DNA from: WTFY01 sp965220895
Lineage (GTDB): Bacteria > Pseudomonadota > Gammaproteobacteria > UBA4575
DNA: 64,000 bases
Assembly (NCBI GenBank): GCA_965220895.1
Contig: OZ244850.1
Location: forward strand, 1,488,001-1,552,000
Direction: 5' to 3'
Shown here: piece after piece, positions 1-8,288 of the stretch
How the letters are laid out: every line of letters starts with the position of its first letter
Position numbering within the stretch: the first letter of the stretch is position 1
Made by a program: the position numbers and the translations under genes
The notes under the pieces: generated by a model
Told to the model about the DNA's origin: nothing
Databases searched by the model: none
What the model saw: the letters and a program-made list of their open reading frames with translations, nothing else

Positions 1-926
1 TAGTTGCCCAGTTCACCCGCCCGGGCGCACAGATCCTGGTCCTCGATGGTGTCCAGCGTCGCAAGTGAAGCCCGGCAGGCGAGCGGATTTCCGCCGAACG
101 TGGAGCCGTGGGCGCCGGGCGAGAACAGTTCTGCCACGGGCTGGCGCGCCAGGCACACCCCGATCGGCAGCCCGTTGGCCAGCCCCTTGGCCGTGACTGC
201 GATGTCCGGGAGCACGGCATCGTGCTGGCAGCAAAACCACTTGCCGGTGCGGGCATTGCCGGTCTGGACTTCGTCCAGGATCAGCAGGGCTCCGTGGCGG
301 TCGCACAGGGTGCGCAGCCCGGGCAGGTAGCCCAGGGCCGGAATGTTGATTCCGCCCTCGCACTGGATCGGTTCCACCAGTACGGCCGAACCCCCCGGAT
401 GTTCCTCCAGGGCCGCCTGCACGGCATCCAGGTCATCGAAGGGCACCCGTACAAAACCGGGCACCAGGGGTTCAAATCCGGACTGGAACGCCGGGTTCGC
501 CGTCGCCGTCAGGGCTGCCAGGGTGCGGCCGTGGAAGCTGTTTTCGGTCACGATGATCCGGGCGTCCGCCGGGTTGTTGGCATGGGCATGCAGTCGGGCC
601 AGCTTGATCGCGGCCTCAATGGCCTCGGCACCGGAGTTGCAGAAAAAAGCGGCATCCAGCCCCGATATCCGGCAAAGCCGGGCAGCCAGCGCCTCCTGCA
701 ACGGGATGGCGTAGATGTTGGAAGTGTGCATGAGCTTCGCACTTTGCTCGGCAATGGCCGCCGTCACGGCCGGGTGTGCGTGGCCCAGCCCGCAGACCGC
801 GAGTCCCGACAGGGCATCGAGGTAGCGCCCGTCCTCGCCATCGCCGGTATACAGCCAGACCCCGTCGCCGCGTTCAAACGCCACCGGTTTGCGCGCATAG
901 GTGCTCATCAAATGTTTACTGTCCAT
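1..926 (-). CDS. argD: Acetylornithine/succinylornithine aminotransferase (C-terminus cut by window edge)
   Basis: Class III PLP aminotransferase of arginine (and possibly lysine) biosynthesis, which transfers the amino group between glutamate and N-acetylglutamate semialdehyde. About 308 residues are visible. They include the substrate/PLP-binding stretch CNSGAEAIEAAIKLAR, the FHGRTLAALT segment, LILDEVQTG with the pyridine-nitrogen Asp, and the PLP lysine in TAKGLANGLPIGV, then GSTFGGNPLA near the cut end. The start could be ATG at 926 or the in-frame ATG at 908; neither has a strong ribosome-binding site, so the longer one is given. It lies downstream of the PuuD-like gene on the same strand but is separated from it by a hairpin. 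argG at 6214 belongs to the same pathway but is a separate unit. The last ~80-90 residues lie beyond position 1. Confidence 0.93.
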   Translation of the reverse strand, partial: MDSKHLMSTYARKPVAFERGDGVWLYTGDGEDGRYLDALSGLAVCGLGHAHPAVTAAIAEQSAKLMHTSNIYAIPLQEALAARLCRISGLDAAFFCNSGAEAIEAAIKLARLHAHANNPADARIIVTENSFHGRTLAALTATANPAFQSGFEPLVPGFVRVPFDDLDAVQAALEEHPGGSAVLVEPIQCEGGINIPALGYLPGLRTLCDRHGALLILDEVQTGNARTGKWFCCQHDAVLPDIAVTAKGLANGLPIGVCLARQPVAELFSPGAHGSTFGGNPLACRASLATLDTIEDQDLCARAGELGN

Positions 927-1026
927 CACGGTCTGTCACACGGTTTTCCATATATAAAAACGGCAGCCACTTGGGCCGCCGGGATGCATGTTCACGCGGT
1001 TGTCAGGCGATCAGTGAAAGCCAGGC

Positions 1027-1060
1027 GCGAACGGCAGGTCAGGCGTGACCTGCCGTTCGC
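1027..1060 (-). terminator. Strong inverted repeat, probable terminator of the PuuD-like gene
   Basis: A perfect 15-bp inverted repeat (GCGAACGGCAGGTCA at 1027-1041 pairs with 1046-1060) closes over a 4-nt loop. It starts 6 bases past the stop codon of the leftward gene at 1067. The expected U-run is weak on either strand, so rho-independent activity is likely but not certain. Confidence 0.6.
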
Positions 1061-1066
1061 CTTGTT

Positions 1067-1651
1067 TCAGATAAAGAAACCATGGCCAGCTGCCACCATG
1101 CACGCCAGCATGGGGATCGAAAGGAGAGTATTGGTTCGCGAAGCCATGAAAGCCACCTGTTTCGCCTTGGCCTTCTCGTCATCGCTGGCCTGCACCATGC
1201 CCAGCACTTTTTTCTGGTTGGGCCAGATCAGCACCCAGACATTGAAAATCATGATGGTGCCCAGCCAGGCGCCAACGCCAATCGCCGTGATGCCCTCGGT
1301 CGCGAAAAAGTTCTGGTTGAAGCCGCCGACATATTCAAGCGCCCAGGCGCCGGTCAGCCAGGTGACGACGGCACCCCAGCGAAACCAGAGCAGTGCGCGC
1401 GGGGCCACGTACTTGCCGATCGCTGCCGGACCCGGTCCGGACGAATCCGCCGCAGCTTCGCCCATGGCTGGAACCTGTACGAAATTGAAGTAGTACAGCA
1501 GACCGATCCAGACGATGCCGGCCAGGACGTGCAGCCACACGGCCAGGGACCATGCCACCAGCTCTATAGGAGGCGCGAAACCGAGACCAATCAGGATTGC
1601 AACGACGACGCCCGCAACGATCGTGCCTGTAATTGAGTTCAGGGGGTTCAT
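1067..1651 (-). CDS. PuuD-like membrane protein (Urate_ox_N family), stand-alone
   Basis: A 194-residue integral membrane protein with four to five hydrophobic segments (about residues 10-30, 35-55, 88-108, 120-145, 172-192). The segment WLHVLAGIVWIGLLYYFNFVQVP, split here by a His expected to sit in the membrane, matches the N-terminal membrane domain of bacterial urate hydroxylase PuuD (Urate_ox_N). Full PuuD carries a C-terminal cytochrome c domain with CXXCH, which is absent here, so this is the short form common in gammaproteobacteria. Its substrate is unknown and urate oxidation should not be assumed. The start ATG has a good AGGAG site (about 9 nt upstream). No purine-catabolism genes are nearby. 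Confidence 0.75.
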   Translation of the reverse strand: MNPLNSITGTIVAGVVVAILIGLGFAPPIELVAWSLAVWLHVLAGIVWIGLLYYFNFVQVPAMGEAAADSSGPGPAAIGKYVAPRALLWFRWGAVVTWLTGAWALEYVGGFNQNFFATEGITAIGVGAWLGTIMIFNVWVLIWPNQKKVLGMVQASDDEKAKAKQVAFMASRTNTLLSIPMLACMVAAGHGFFI

Positions 1652-1699
1652 GCAATACTCCTATTCAATGGCTTTCCGCTGCTGTTCGAAACGGTTGTT

Positions 1700-1726
1700 T
1701 TGACTTATCTTACATGAAATTATAAC
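1700..1726 (+). promoter_or_regulatory. Candidate promoter for the hydantoinase B gene
   Basis: TTGACT (1700-1705) and TATAAC (1721-1726) are separated by a rather short 15-bp spacer, about 40 bases upstream of the ATG at 1765. The hexamers are good but the spacing is not ideal. Confidence 0.4.
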
Positions 1727-1764
1727 CAATCCACCCACTAAACTTAACCATTTATTGGTACGAC

Positions 1765-3300
1765 ATGAACCCGATCGAGCTCAGTATATTTGCCCGCAGG
1801 ATTGATGCGGTGTGTGAGGAGATGGGTGCGCAACTGCGGTTTGCAGCCTTTTCCCCGAACATCCGCGACCGCCTGGATTTCTCCTGCGCCGTGTTCGATG
1901 CGCAGGGCGGACTGTGTGCCCAGGCCGCGCATATCCCGGTGCATCTGGGCAGCATGGCCTACGCCATGCAGCAGATCGTCACGCAAAGAACCTGGCAGCC
2001 CGGTGACTTCGTCGCCCTGAACGATCCCTACCTCGGCGGCACCCACCTGCCCGACGTGACGGTGGTCTGCCCGGTGTTCATCCGCGAGAAGCTGACGGGA
2101 TTCGTGGCCAACCGGGCACACCATGCGGACATCGGCGCGGAAACCCCGGGCTCGATGCCCGTGTCCACTGACCTCTCGCAAGAGGGCGTGGTGATCCCCC
2201 CGACCGCGATCGGCCACCGTGGCGAAATCGACCAGCAGGTGATCACCGGGCTGTTCAGGGATGCCAGGAACCTGCGCGACACGCTGGGGGACATGGCGGC
2301 ACAGTGCAGTGCCAACCGGCGCGGCATCCGGCGCCTTGAGGAACTGGTCGAGAAAACCGGCGAGGCGCAGTTCTCGCAAGCGCTGCGGGAACTCAACGAC
2401 TACGCCCGGCAGATGGCCTGCTCCATGATCGAAAAAATTCCAAACGGGCACTACGCATTCACGGACTACATGGATGACGACGGGCAGGGCGGCAGCGACC
2501 TGGCCATTTGTGTTTCGCTGCAAGTCGGCGATCAGGAGATCGAGGTGGACTTCACGGGCACGGCGGTGCAGGCGGCGGGCAACGTCAACTGCCCCCTGTC
2601 GGTGACGGCCGCCGCCGTGTTCTACGTATTCCGGTGCCTGATGCCGAACGAGACCCCGGCCTGTGCCGGCAGCTTCGCCCCGTTCAGGCTCAAGGCCCCG
2701 GTCGGTTCCCTGCTGAATGCCAAGCGCCCGGCCGCCGTAGCGGCCGGCAATGTCGAGACCAGTTCGCGCATCGTCGATGCGGTGCTCGGCGCCCTGGGGC
2801 AGGCGCTGCCCGATGCCATTCCGGCCTGCAGCCAGGGCACGATGAACAACTTGGCCCTGGGCAGCTCGGGCGCCGCGCCCTGGGGATACTATGAAACCAT
2901 TGCAGGCGGCATGGGCGGCTCGAAACATGCGCCCGGCCTGTCCGGCGTGCAGACCCACATGACCAATACGCAAAACACCCCGGTGGAGATCCTGGAGATC
3001 AACTATCCGCTTCGAATCCGGCGCTACGCCATTCGCAAGGGCTCGGGGGGCCCGGGCCGCCGGCGTGGCGGGGACGGCCTGGTCCGGGAACTCGAATTCC
3101 TGGAGCCTGCGACGCTGACGATCCTGTCGGAGCGCCGCACCCGCCCTCCCTGGGGACTGCAGGGCGGTACGGATGCCTTGCCCGGGGCGAACTTCCTGAA
3201 TGATGAACCGATGCCCGGCAAAGTCTGGCGCGAGGTGTGTGCCGGAGACTGCCTTCGCATCGAGTCACCCGGCGGGGGCGGCTGGGGCCCTCCCGACTGA
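1765..3300 (+). CDS. Hydantoinase B / oxoprolinase family protein
   Basis: A 511-residue protein of the HyuB (N-methylhydantoinase B / 5-oxoprolinase beta) family. These act as the second subunit of ATP-dependent hydantoin or oxoproline ring-opening enzymes. Recognisable family stretches are the N-terminal SPNIRDRLDFSCAVFD, the NDPYLGGTHLPD motif near residue 85, FVANRAHHADIGAETPGS, and the C-terminal Gly-rich GGGGWGPPD tail. Length is normal. The partner HyuA subunit, normally adjacent, is not in this window; the next gene (asparagine-synthetase-like) follows after 6 bases and is probably co-transcribed. HyuA may lie elsewhere, or the protein may act alone; substrate cannot be predicted. Confidence 0.88.
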   Translation: MNPIELSIFARRIDAVCEEMGAQLRFAAFSPNIRDRLDFSCAVFDAQGGLCAQAAHIPVHLGSMAYAMQQIVTQRTWQPGDFVALNDPYLGGTHLPDVTVVCPVFIREKLTGFVANRAHHADIGAETPGSMPVSTDLSQEGVVIPPTAIGHRGEIDQQVITGLFRDARNLRDTLGDMAAQCSANRRGIRRLEELVEKTGEAQFSQALRELNDYARQMACSMIEKIPNGHYAFTDYMDDDGQGGSDLAICVSLQVGDQEIEVDFTGTAVQAAGNVNCPLSVTAAAVFYVFRCLMPNETPACAGSFAPFRLKAPVGSLLNAKRPAAVAAGNVETSSRIVDAVLGALGQALPDAIPACSQGTMNNLALGSSGAAPWGYYETIAGGMGGSKHAPGLSGVQTHMTNTQNTPVEILEINYPLRIRRYAIRKGSGGPGRRRGGDGLVRELEFLEPATLTILSERRTRPPWGLQGGTDALPGANFLNDEPMPGKVWREVCAGDCLRIESPGGGGWGPPD

Positions 3301-3306
3301 ATCCTG

Positions 3307-5094
3307 ATGTGTGGAATCTGCGGCGAGCTGCGCCTGGACGGGACGGCACCGGACCCGGGCACGATCGAGGCGATGCTGCTGGCCCTGCGGCGTCGCGGGC
3401 CCGACCACGAGGGCAGCCATTTCTCCGGGGCGGTCGGTCTCGGTCACCGGCGGCTGTCCGTCATCGACCTCTCGCCCAAGGCCAACCAGCCGATGTTCGA
3501 TGCCGACACACAACGGGCGATCGTGTTCAACGGTGCCATTTACAACTATCCGCAACTGCGCGAGCAGCTGATCGCGCAGGGCCATACGTTCCGTTCCCAG
3601 GGAGACACCGAGGTCATCCTCAAGGCGTACGCACAGTGGGGGCCGTCCTGCGTCGAAAGACTGACCGGAATGTTCGCCTTTGCCATCTGGGATGTGCAGG
3701 CGAAGGAGCTGTTTCTGGCCCGCGACCGCCTCGGCATCAAGCCCCTCTACTACACGCAGGGAAAGGACTTTTTCCGCTTTGCCTCGAACTCGCAGGCGCT
3801 GTTGCGCACCGACGGGGTGGACACCCGCATCGATGCGAGCGGCCTGCACCATCACCTGAGCCTGCACGGCGTGGTGCCGGCCCCCGCAACGATCCTGCAC
3901 GGGCTGAAAAAGCTGGCACCGGGGCACACCCTGCGGGTTTCGCTGCAGGGGGCGGGTGAGGCGCAATCCTACTGGCAACTGCAGGCTGGCGCTGGCGGGC
4001 ATCAGAGAAGCGAGCGCGAATGGCAGCACGCCATACGGACCGCGTTGCGCGAGGCGGTGGAAAAGCGCCTGCACGTGGCCGATGTGCCGGTGGGCGTGCT
4101 GCTGTCCGGGGGCCTGGATTCCAGCCTGCTGGTGGGCCTTTTGGCCGAGTCCGGAGTCTCCGAGTTGCGCACCTATTCCGTGGGATTTGAAGACCAGCCC
4201 GAGGAGCGGGGCAACGAGTTCGAATACTCGGATGCGGTTGCCGAGCACTACTCCACACGCCACCACAAGTTCCAGATCGACAACCGCGAAGTGCTGGAGC
4301 GCCTGCCCGAGGCCGTGGAACACATGGCAGAACCCATGGTAGGCCAGGATGCGATTGCCTTTTACCTGCTGGGCGAGCAGGTCAGCCGGCATATCACGGT
4401 GGTCCAGTCCGGCCAGGGGGCCGATGAAGTCTTTGGCGGCTACTTCTGGTATCCGAGGATGCAGGCCGAGGCCTCGTTCGCTGTGGGGAGTTTTGCCAAG
4501 CACTATTTCGATCGCAGCCATGCCGAAATGCAGGATACGCTGGCCCAGGACCTGGTGAGCGAGGATTTCACCTCGCAGACGGTGCAGCGCTTGCTGAAGC
4601 GGGCCGGCACGCAGGAGTTCGTGCAGGCCGTTTTGCATATGGACGTCACGACACTGGTCGTCGATGACCCCGTAAAACGTGTTGACAACATGACCATGGC
4701 CCACGGACTGGAAGCCCGGGTGCCGTTTCTGGACCACGAGCTGGTGGAGCTTGCCATGCAGATGCCCGTCGAGTACAAGCTTGCCCAAGGCGGCAAGTAC
4801 GTCCTCAAGCAGATTGCCCGGGACCTCCTGCCGGTGAAGGTCATTGATCGCGAAAAGGGGTACTTCCCGGTGCCCGCCCTGAAATACATCCGTGGCGAAT
4901 TCGCGGAATTCATGCGCACCGTGCTGCATTCGCAGGCCTGCCGGCAGCGCGGGTTGTTTCGACCGGACTATGTCGAGCGCCTGCTGGGCGAGCCGGAACA
5001 GCACATGACCCCGCTTCGGGGCAGCAAGTTATGGCATCTGGCCCTGCTTGAGCTCTGGCTGCAGCGCAATGTGGATACAGCGCTTGCCAGCTAG
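3307..5094 (+). CDS. asnO: N-acetylglutaminylglutamine-type amidotransferase (asparagine synthetase family)
   Basis: A 595-residue glutamine amidotransferase fused to an asparagine-synthetase domain. The catalytic Cys2 begins the mature protein (MCGICGE). The glutaminase core has the RRGPD and FNGAIYNY motifs, and the synthetase half has the ATP-pyrophosphatase loop LLSGGLDSSLLVGLL near residue 265. The pattern HHHLSLHGVVPAPATIL and the segment SGQGADEVFGGYFWYP match, from memory, the subfamily that amidates the osmolyte precursor N-acetylglutaminylglutamine (TIGR03104-like) rather than housekeeping AsnB. In that system a GNAT-ligase gene (ngg) and an M42 peptidase gene are usually adjacent. 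Neither is here: hyuB lies upstream and grxD downstream. The alternative is a generic AsnB-type enzyme of unknown acceptor. Confidence 0.8.
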   Translation: MCGICGELRLDGTAPDPGTIEAMLLALRRRGPDHEGSHFSGAVGLGHRRLSVIDLSPKANQPMFDADTQRAIVFNGAIYNYPQLREQLIAQGHTFRSQGDTEVILKAYAQWGPSCVERLTGMFAFAIWDVQAKELFLARDRLGIKPLYYTQGKDFFRFASNSQALLRTDGVDTRIDASGLHHHLSLHGVVPAPATILHGLKKLAPGHTLRVSLQGAGEAQSYWQLQAGAGGHQRSEREWQHAIRTALREAVEKRLHVADVPVGVLLSGGLDSSLLVGLLAESGVSELRTYSVGFEDQPEERGNEFEYSDAVAEHYSTRHHKFQIDNREVLERLPEAVEHMAEPMVGQDAIAFYLLGEQVSRHITVVQSGQGADEVFGGYFWYPRMQAEASFAVGSFAKHYFDRSHAEMQDTLAQDLVSEDFTSQTVQRLLKRAGTQEFVQAVLHMDVTTLVVDDPVKRVDNMTMAHGLEARVPFLDHELVELAMQMPVEYKLAQGGKYVLKQIARDLLPVKVIDREKGYFPVPALKYIRGEFAEFMRTVLHSQACRQRGLFRPDYVERLLGEPEQHMTPLRGSKLWHLALLELWLQRNVDTALAS

Positions 5095-5111
5095 GCGCCC
5101 CGCAGTACAAT
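5084..5111 (+). promoter_or_regulatory. Promoter of grxD
   Basis: TTGCCA (5084-5089), a 16-bp spacer and TACAAT (5106-5111), ending 34 bases before the ATG at 5146. The -35 element overlaps the last codons of the upstream amidotransferase gene. Confidence 0.6.
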
Positions 5112-5145
5112 AGAAGTTCACAAGCGAACTGTTTTTCAGGAGAGT

Positions 5146-5472
5146 ATGGCCATGGACGTATTGGAGCGAATCAAGGAGCAGGTGGAGTCAAATTCCGTCA
5201 TCCTGTACATGAAGGGTACCCCGCAGATGCCTCAATGCGGTTTTTCGAGCCGTACCGCCGAGGCACTCAAGGCCTGTGGTCATGAGTTTGCCTACGTGAA
5301 TGTCCTGATGGACCCGGAGATCTTCGAAAACCTGCCGCAGTTTGCCGACTGGCCCACCTTCCCGCAACTCTATATCCAGGGCGAACTCGTGGGCGGGTGC
5401 GACATCACCCTGGACCTGCACGAGCGGGGCGAGTTGCAGAAGATGGTGAGTTCGGCCGTCGGCAGCGACTAG
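5146..5472 (+). CDS. grxD: Monothiol glutaredoxin Grx4
   Basis: A 108-residue cytosolic monothiol glutaredoxin that carries [2Fe-2S] clusters with glutathione and takes part in Fe-S delivery. The active site CGFS occurs in MPQCGFSSRTAEAL near residue 30. The preceding YMKGTP, the WPTFPQLYI cis-Pro loop and the GGCDI glutathione-binding motif are all present. Length is normal for GrxD. ATG 5146 follows an AGGAG site; a second in-frame ATG lies two codons on. It probably has its own promoter at 5084-5111 and faces the convergent rnt gene. Confidence 0.95.
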   Translation: MAMDVLERIKEQVESNSVILYMKGTPQMPQCGFSSRTAEALKACGHEFAYVNVLMDPEIFENLPQFADWPTFPQLYIQGELVGGCDITLDLHERGELQKMVSSAVGSD

Positions 5473-5500
5473 ACGGCATGCCCGAGCGGGCGCTGCACGT

Positions 5501-6124
5501 TCAGGCCTGCATCTCCCAGCGGTTCATCACCTCGCAGAATATGGCGGCAGTCTTTTCGGCATCGTAGACGGCCGAATGCGCACTGCTGCTTTCCCAGTCG
5601 AGATCGGCCGCCACGGCAATCCTTGACAGCACGGTCTGGCCGTAGGCCAGTGCGCCCAGTGTGACCGTGTCGAGGTTGCTGAACGGGTGAAAGGGATTGT
5701 TCTTGATGCCGGTGCGCTCCACCGCGGCCTTGATGAACCCCAGGTCGAAAAAGGCATTGTGGCCGACCAGGATGGCCTTGGTGCACTGGTTTTGCTGGAC
5801 GTGCCGGTGTACCGGCACAAAGATTTTCTGCAGCGCCTCCTCTTCGGTCAGTGCGATTCTCAGCGGGTGGAAGGGATCGATCTTGTTGACCTCCAGCGAG
5901 GCGGGGTCGAGGTTGGCGCCCTCGAAGGGGCGCACGTGGGCCGCGATCGTGCGCTGGCAAAAAAACTGCCGCTCATGGTTCATGCCGACCAGCACGGCGG
6001 CCACCTCGAGCAGGGCATCGGTGCTGGCATTGAAGCCGCCGGTCTCCACATCCACCACCACCGGGCAGAAGCCGCGAAACCGGTTGCCAAGAGGAATGCA
6101 ATCCTGTGACGGTGTCTGGCTCAT
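5501..6124 (-). CDS. rnt: Ribonuclease T
   Basis: A 207-residue DEDDh 3'-5' exoribonuclease that trims tRNA CCA ends and matures stable RNA 3' ends; the active form is a homodimer. ExoI is seen as VVVDVETGGFN (Asp23/Glu25 region), ExoII in LVGHNAFFDLGF, and ExoIII in SAHSAVYDAEKTA, which gives the His and final Asp. Length and the N-terminal PVVVDVETGGF pattern fit RNase T rather than the DnaQ epsilon subunit. The gene is divergent from argG, with about 90 bases between their starts, and convergent with grxD. Confidence 0.95.
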   Translation of the reverse strand: MSQTPSQDCIPLGNRFRGFCPVVVDVETGGFNASTDALLEVAAVLVGMNHERQFFCQRTIAAHVRPFEGANLDPASLEVNKIDPFHPLRIALTEEEALQKIFVPVHRHVQQNQCTKAILVGHNAFFDLGFIKAAVERTGIKNNPFHPFSNLDTVTLGALAYGQTVLSRIAVAADLDWESSSAHSAVYDAEKTAAIFCEVMNRWEMQA

Positions 6125-6158
6125 CGGTGATTTGTCAAAGCGGCTGGCGGCTTTAGGC

Positions 6159-6164
6159 TATAAT
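6159..6164 (+). promoter_or_regulatory. Probable -10 element for argG
   Basis: A consensus TATAAT lies 50 bases before the argG ATG. The best -35 (TTGTCA at 6132-6137) is 21 bp away, longer than usual, so only the -10 is assigned. It sits in the short divergent region between rnt and argG. Confidence 0.45.
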
Positions 6165-6213
6165 CGGCGGTTACATTCACCCGGTCATTTCATCCACTAC
6201 TCAAGCGCATAGT

Positions 6214-7434
6214 ATGTCATCAGTTCGAAAAGTTGTACTTGCCTATTCGGGCGGTCTGGACACGTCGGTCATCCTCAAGTGGCTGGTCGAGTCGTACCGG
6301 TGCGAGGTTGTCACGTTTACCGCGGACATCGGCCAGGGCGAGGAAATTGAGTCCGCACGGGCCAAGGCCGAGGCGCTCGGGGTCCGGGAGGTCTATGTCG
6401 AGGACCTGTGCGAGGAGTTCGTGCGCGATTTCGTCTTTCCCATGCTGCGGGCCAATGCCGTCTATGAGGGAGAGTACCTGCTAGGCACCTCGATCGCGCG
6501 CCCCCTGATTGCCAAGCGCCTGGTGGAAATTGCCCGAGAAGTGGGCGGCGATGCGATCGCGCACGGGGCCACCGGGAAGGGCAACGACCAGGTACGCTTC
6601 GAACTCGGCGCCTACGCGCTGGACCCGGACATCCGGGTCATCGCGCCGTGGCGGGAATGGGACCTGAACTCGCGCGAGAAGCTGCTGGAGTACGCCGCCC
6701 GCCACGACATCCCCATCGAGCAAAAGCAGGGCCAGTCTTTTCCGTATTCCATGGATGCCAATTTGCTGCACATCTCCTACGAGGGGGGCGAGCTGGAGGA
6801 TCCCTGGGTGGAGCCCGGGGCGGGCATGTGGCAGCTGACCCGCTCGCCCGAGCAGGCCCCGGATGAGCCCCGCTACGTTGAAATCGGCTTTGAACAGGGC
6901 GATGCGGTCAGCCTCGACGGCGAGCGCCACAGCCCGTCACAGCTGCTGCGCGAGCTGAACGGCATCGCAGGCCGGCACGGCATCGGTCGCCTGGACATCG
7001 TGGAAAACCGTTATGTCGGCATGAAATCCCGCGGCTGTTACGAGACCCCGGGGGGAACCGTCCTGCACAAGGCCCATCGGGCCATGGAGTCCGTGACCCT
7101 GGACCGGGAAGTCGCGCACCTGAAGGACGAGCTGATGCCCCGCTATGCCGCCCTGGTCTACAACGGCTACTGGTGGAGTCCGGAGCGAGTTGCCATGCAA
7201 AAGCTGGTCGATGCGACCCAGGCCGGGGTGAGCGGCACGGTGCGCGCCAAGCTGTTCAAGGGCGGCGTGCAGATCGTCGGGCGAAAATCGGAAACCCACA
7301 GCCTGTTTGATCCGGGCATCGCCACGTTCGAGGATGACAAGGGGGCCTACAACCAGCAGGATGCGGAAGGCTTCATTAAATTGAATGCCCTGCGGATGCG
7401 AATTATGGCAAAATCCAAGGCTTCACAAAGCTGA
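6214..7434 (+). CDS. argG: Argininosuccinate synthase
   Basis: A 406-residue enzyme that condenses citrulline and aspartate with ATP to give argininosuccinate, the penultimate step of arginine synthesis. The ATP-pyrophosphatase loop LAYSGGLDTSVILKWL is at residues 9-25. Also visible are the citrulline/aspartate-binding HGATGKGNDQVRFE and the C-terminal NRYVGMKSRGCYETPGG. Length is standard for the type of about 400 residues. ATG 6214 is the only sensible start. mlaA begins 28 bases past its stop. argD of the same pathway is at the left edge of the window, so arginine genes here are scattered. Confidence 0.97.
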   Translation: MSSVRKVVLAYSGGLDTSVILKWLVESYRCEVVTFTADIGQGEEIESARAKAEALGVREVYVEDLCEEFVRDFVFPMLRANAVYEGEYLLGTSIARPLIAKRLVEIAREVGGDAIAHGATGKGNDQVRFELGAYALDPDIRVIAPWREWDLNSREKLLEYAARHDIPIEQKQGQSFPYSMDANLLHISYEGGELEDPWVEPGAGMWQLTRSPEQAPDEPRYVEIGFEQGDAVSLDGERHSPSQLLRELNGIAGRHGIGRLDIVENRYVGMKSRGCYETPGGTVLHKAHRAMESVTLDREVAHLKDELMPRYAALVYNGYWWSPERVAMQKLVDATQAGVSGTVRAKLFKGGVQIVGRKSETHSLFDPGIATFEDDKGAYNQQDAEGFIKLNALRMRIMAKSKASQS

Positions 7435-7462
7435 AATATTGGATACGCCGGTTGTTGCAGGG

Positions 7463-8197
7463 ATGAGGACAGTATCATGGAACGCTTGGGCCATTCTCGT
7501 AGGGATGCTGGTGTGCCTGAGCGCTGCGGCTGAAGACTCGATTCAGCATCCGAAAGATCCCTGGGAGGGGCTGAATCGCACGGTGTACACCTTCAATGAC
7601 GCCGTGGACCGGTTCGTGCTGACCCCCGTGACCCGGAGCTACCAGGCCGTGGTGCCGGATGCCGTCGAAACCGGCATCCACAACTTCTTTTCGAACCTGG
7701 GCGATGTCGGGGTGGCCACCAACAACCTGCTGCAGTTCAAGTTCGCCGAGGCCGGCTCGGACACTGCCCGGATCCTGGCCAACACGACACTTGGCCTGCT
7801 GGGATGGTTCGACGTGGCCAGTCAGCTGGGCCTGACCAAGAACGACGAGGATTTCGGGCAGACCCTGGGACACTGGGGGGTTGGTGCCGGGCCCTACCTG
7901 GTGCTGCCGCTTTTTGGTCCTAGTAGCCTGCGCGATGCTCCCGGCCTGCTGGTCGACATCAGGCTGTGGATGAACAGCTTCCCGGAACTTGCGGCCCCGG
8001 AGGAAAGGGCGCTGGCTCTGCTCAAGGTCATCGACGAGCACAGCCGGTACCTGGCACTGGGGGAAAGAACCGAGGAACTCGGTCATGATCATTACGTTTT
8101 TCTCCGGGATCTTTACCTGGATAACCGCGAGTTTCTGGTCCGGGATGGCCAGGTCCCCCTGGACGACGAACTCTACGAAGGGCTGGAGGATGAATAG
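7463..8197 (+). CDS. mlaA: MlaA (VacJ) family outer-membrane lipid-asymmetry protein, lacking a clear lipobox
   Basis: A 244-residue protein of the MlaA family, which removes phospholipids from the outer leaflet of the outer membrane and passes them to MlaC. Family hallmarks are DPWEGLNRTVYTFND near residue 30, FFSNLGDVGVATNNLLQ, and FGQTLGHWGVGAGPYLVLPLFGPS. ATG 7463 is chosen because it yields a clean signal sequence. An upstream start would overlap argG and add a hydrophilic extension. The signal region reads ILVGMLVCLSAAAEDS. Its only Cys is preceded by M-L-V, which is not a normal lipobox, so the protein may be cleaved after AAA by signal peptidase I instead of being lipidated. No other mla genes are nearby. 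Confidence 0.88.
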   Translation: MRTVSWNAWAILVGMLVCLSAAAEDSIQHPKDPWEGLNRTVYTFNDAVDRFVLTPVTRSYQAVVPDAVETGIHNFFSNLGDVGVATNNLLQFKFAEAGSDTARILANTTLGLLGWFDVASQLGLTKNDEDFGQTLGHWGVGAGPYLVLPLFGPSSLRDAPGLLVDIRLWMNSFPELAAPEERALALLKVIDEHSRYLALGERTEELGHDHYVFLRDLYLDNREFLVRDGQVPLDDELYEGLEDE

Positions 8198-8288
8198 TGC
8201 CGGCTTGCACGGGTTTTAACTGGCGGGCCGCAAGCTGCTATGATCATGATGACGGTGCCATGGACACACCCATATCTGGAGTTTGCAC

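Noticed and set aside
1082..1636. Long frame opposite the PuuD-like gene
   Set aside because: It is antisense to a clear membrane-protein gene and has no family resemblance; typical of high-GC shadow frames.
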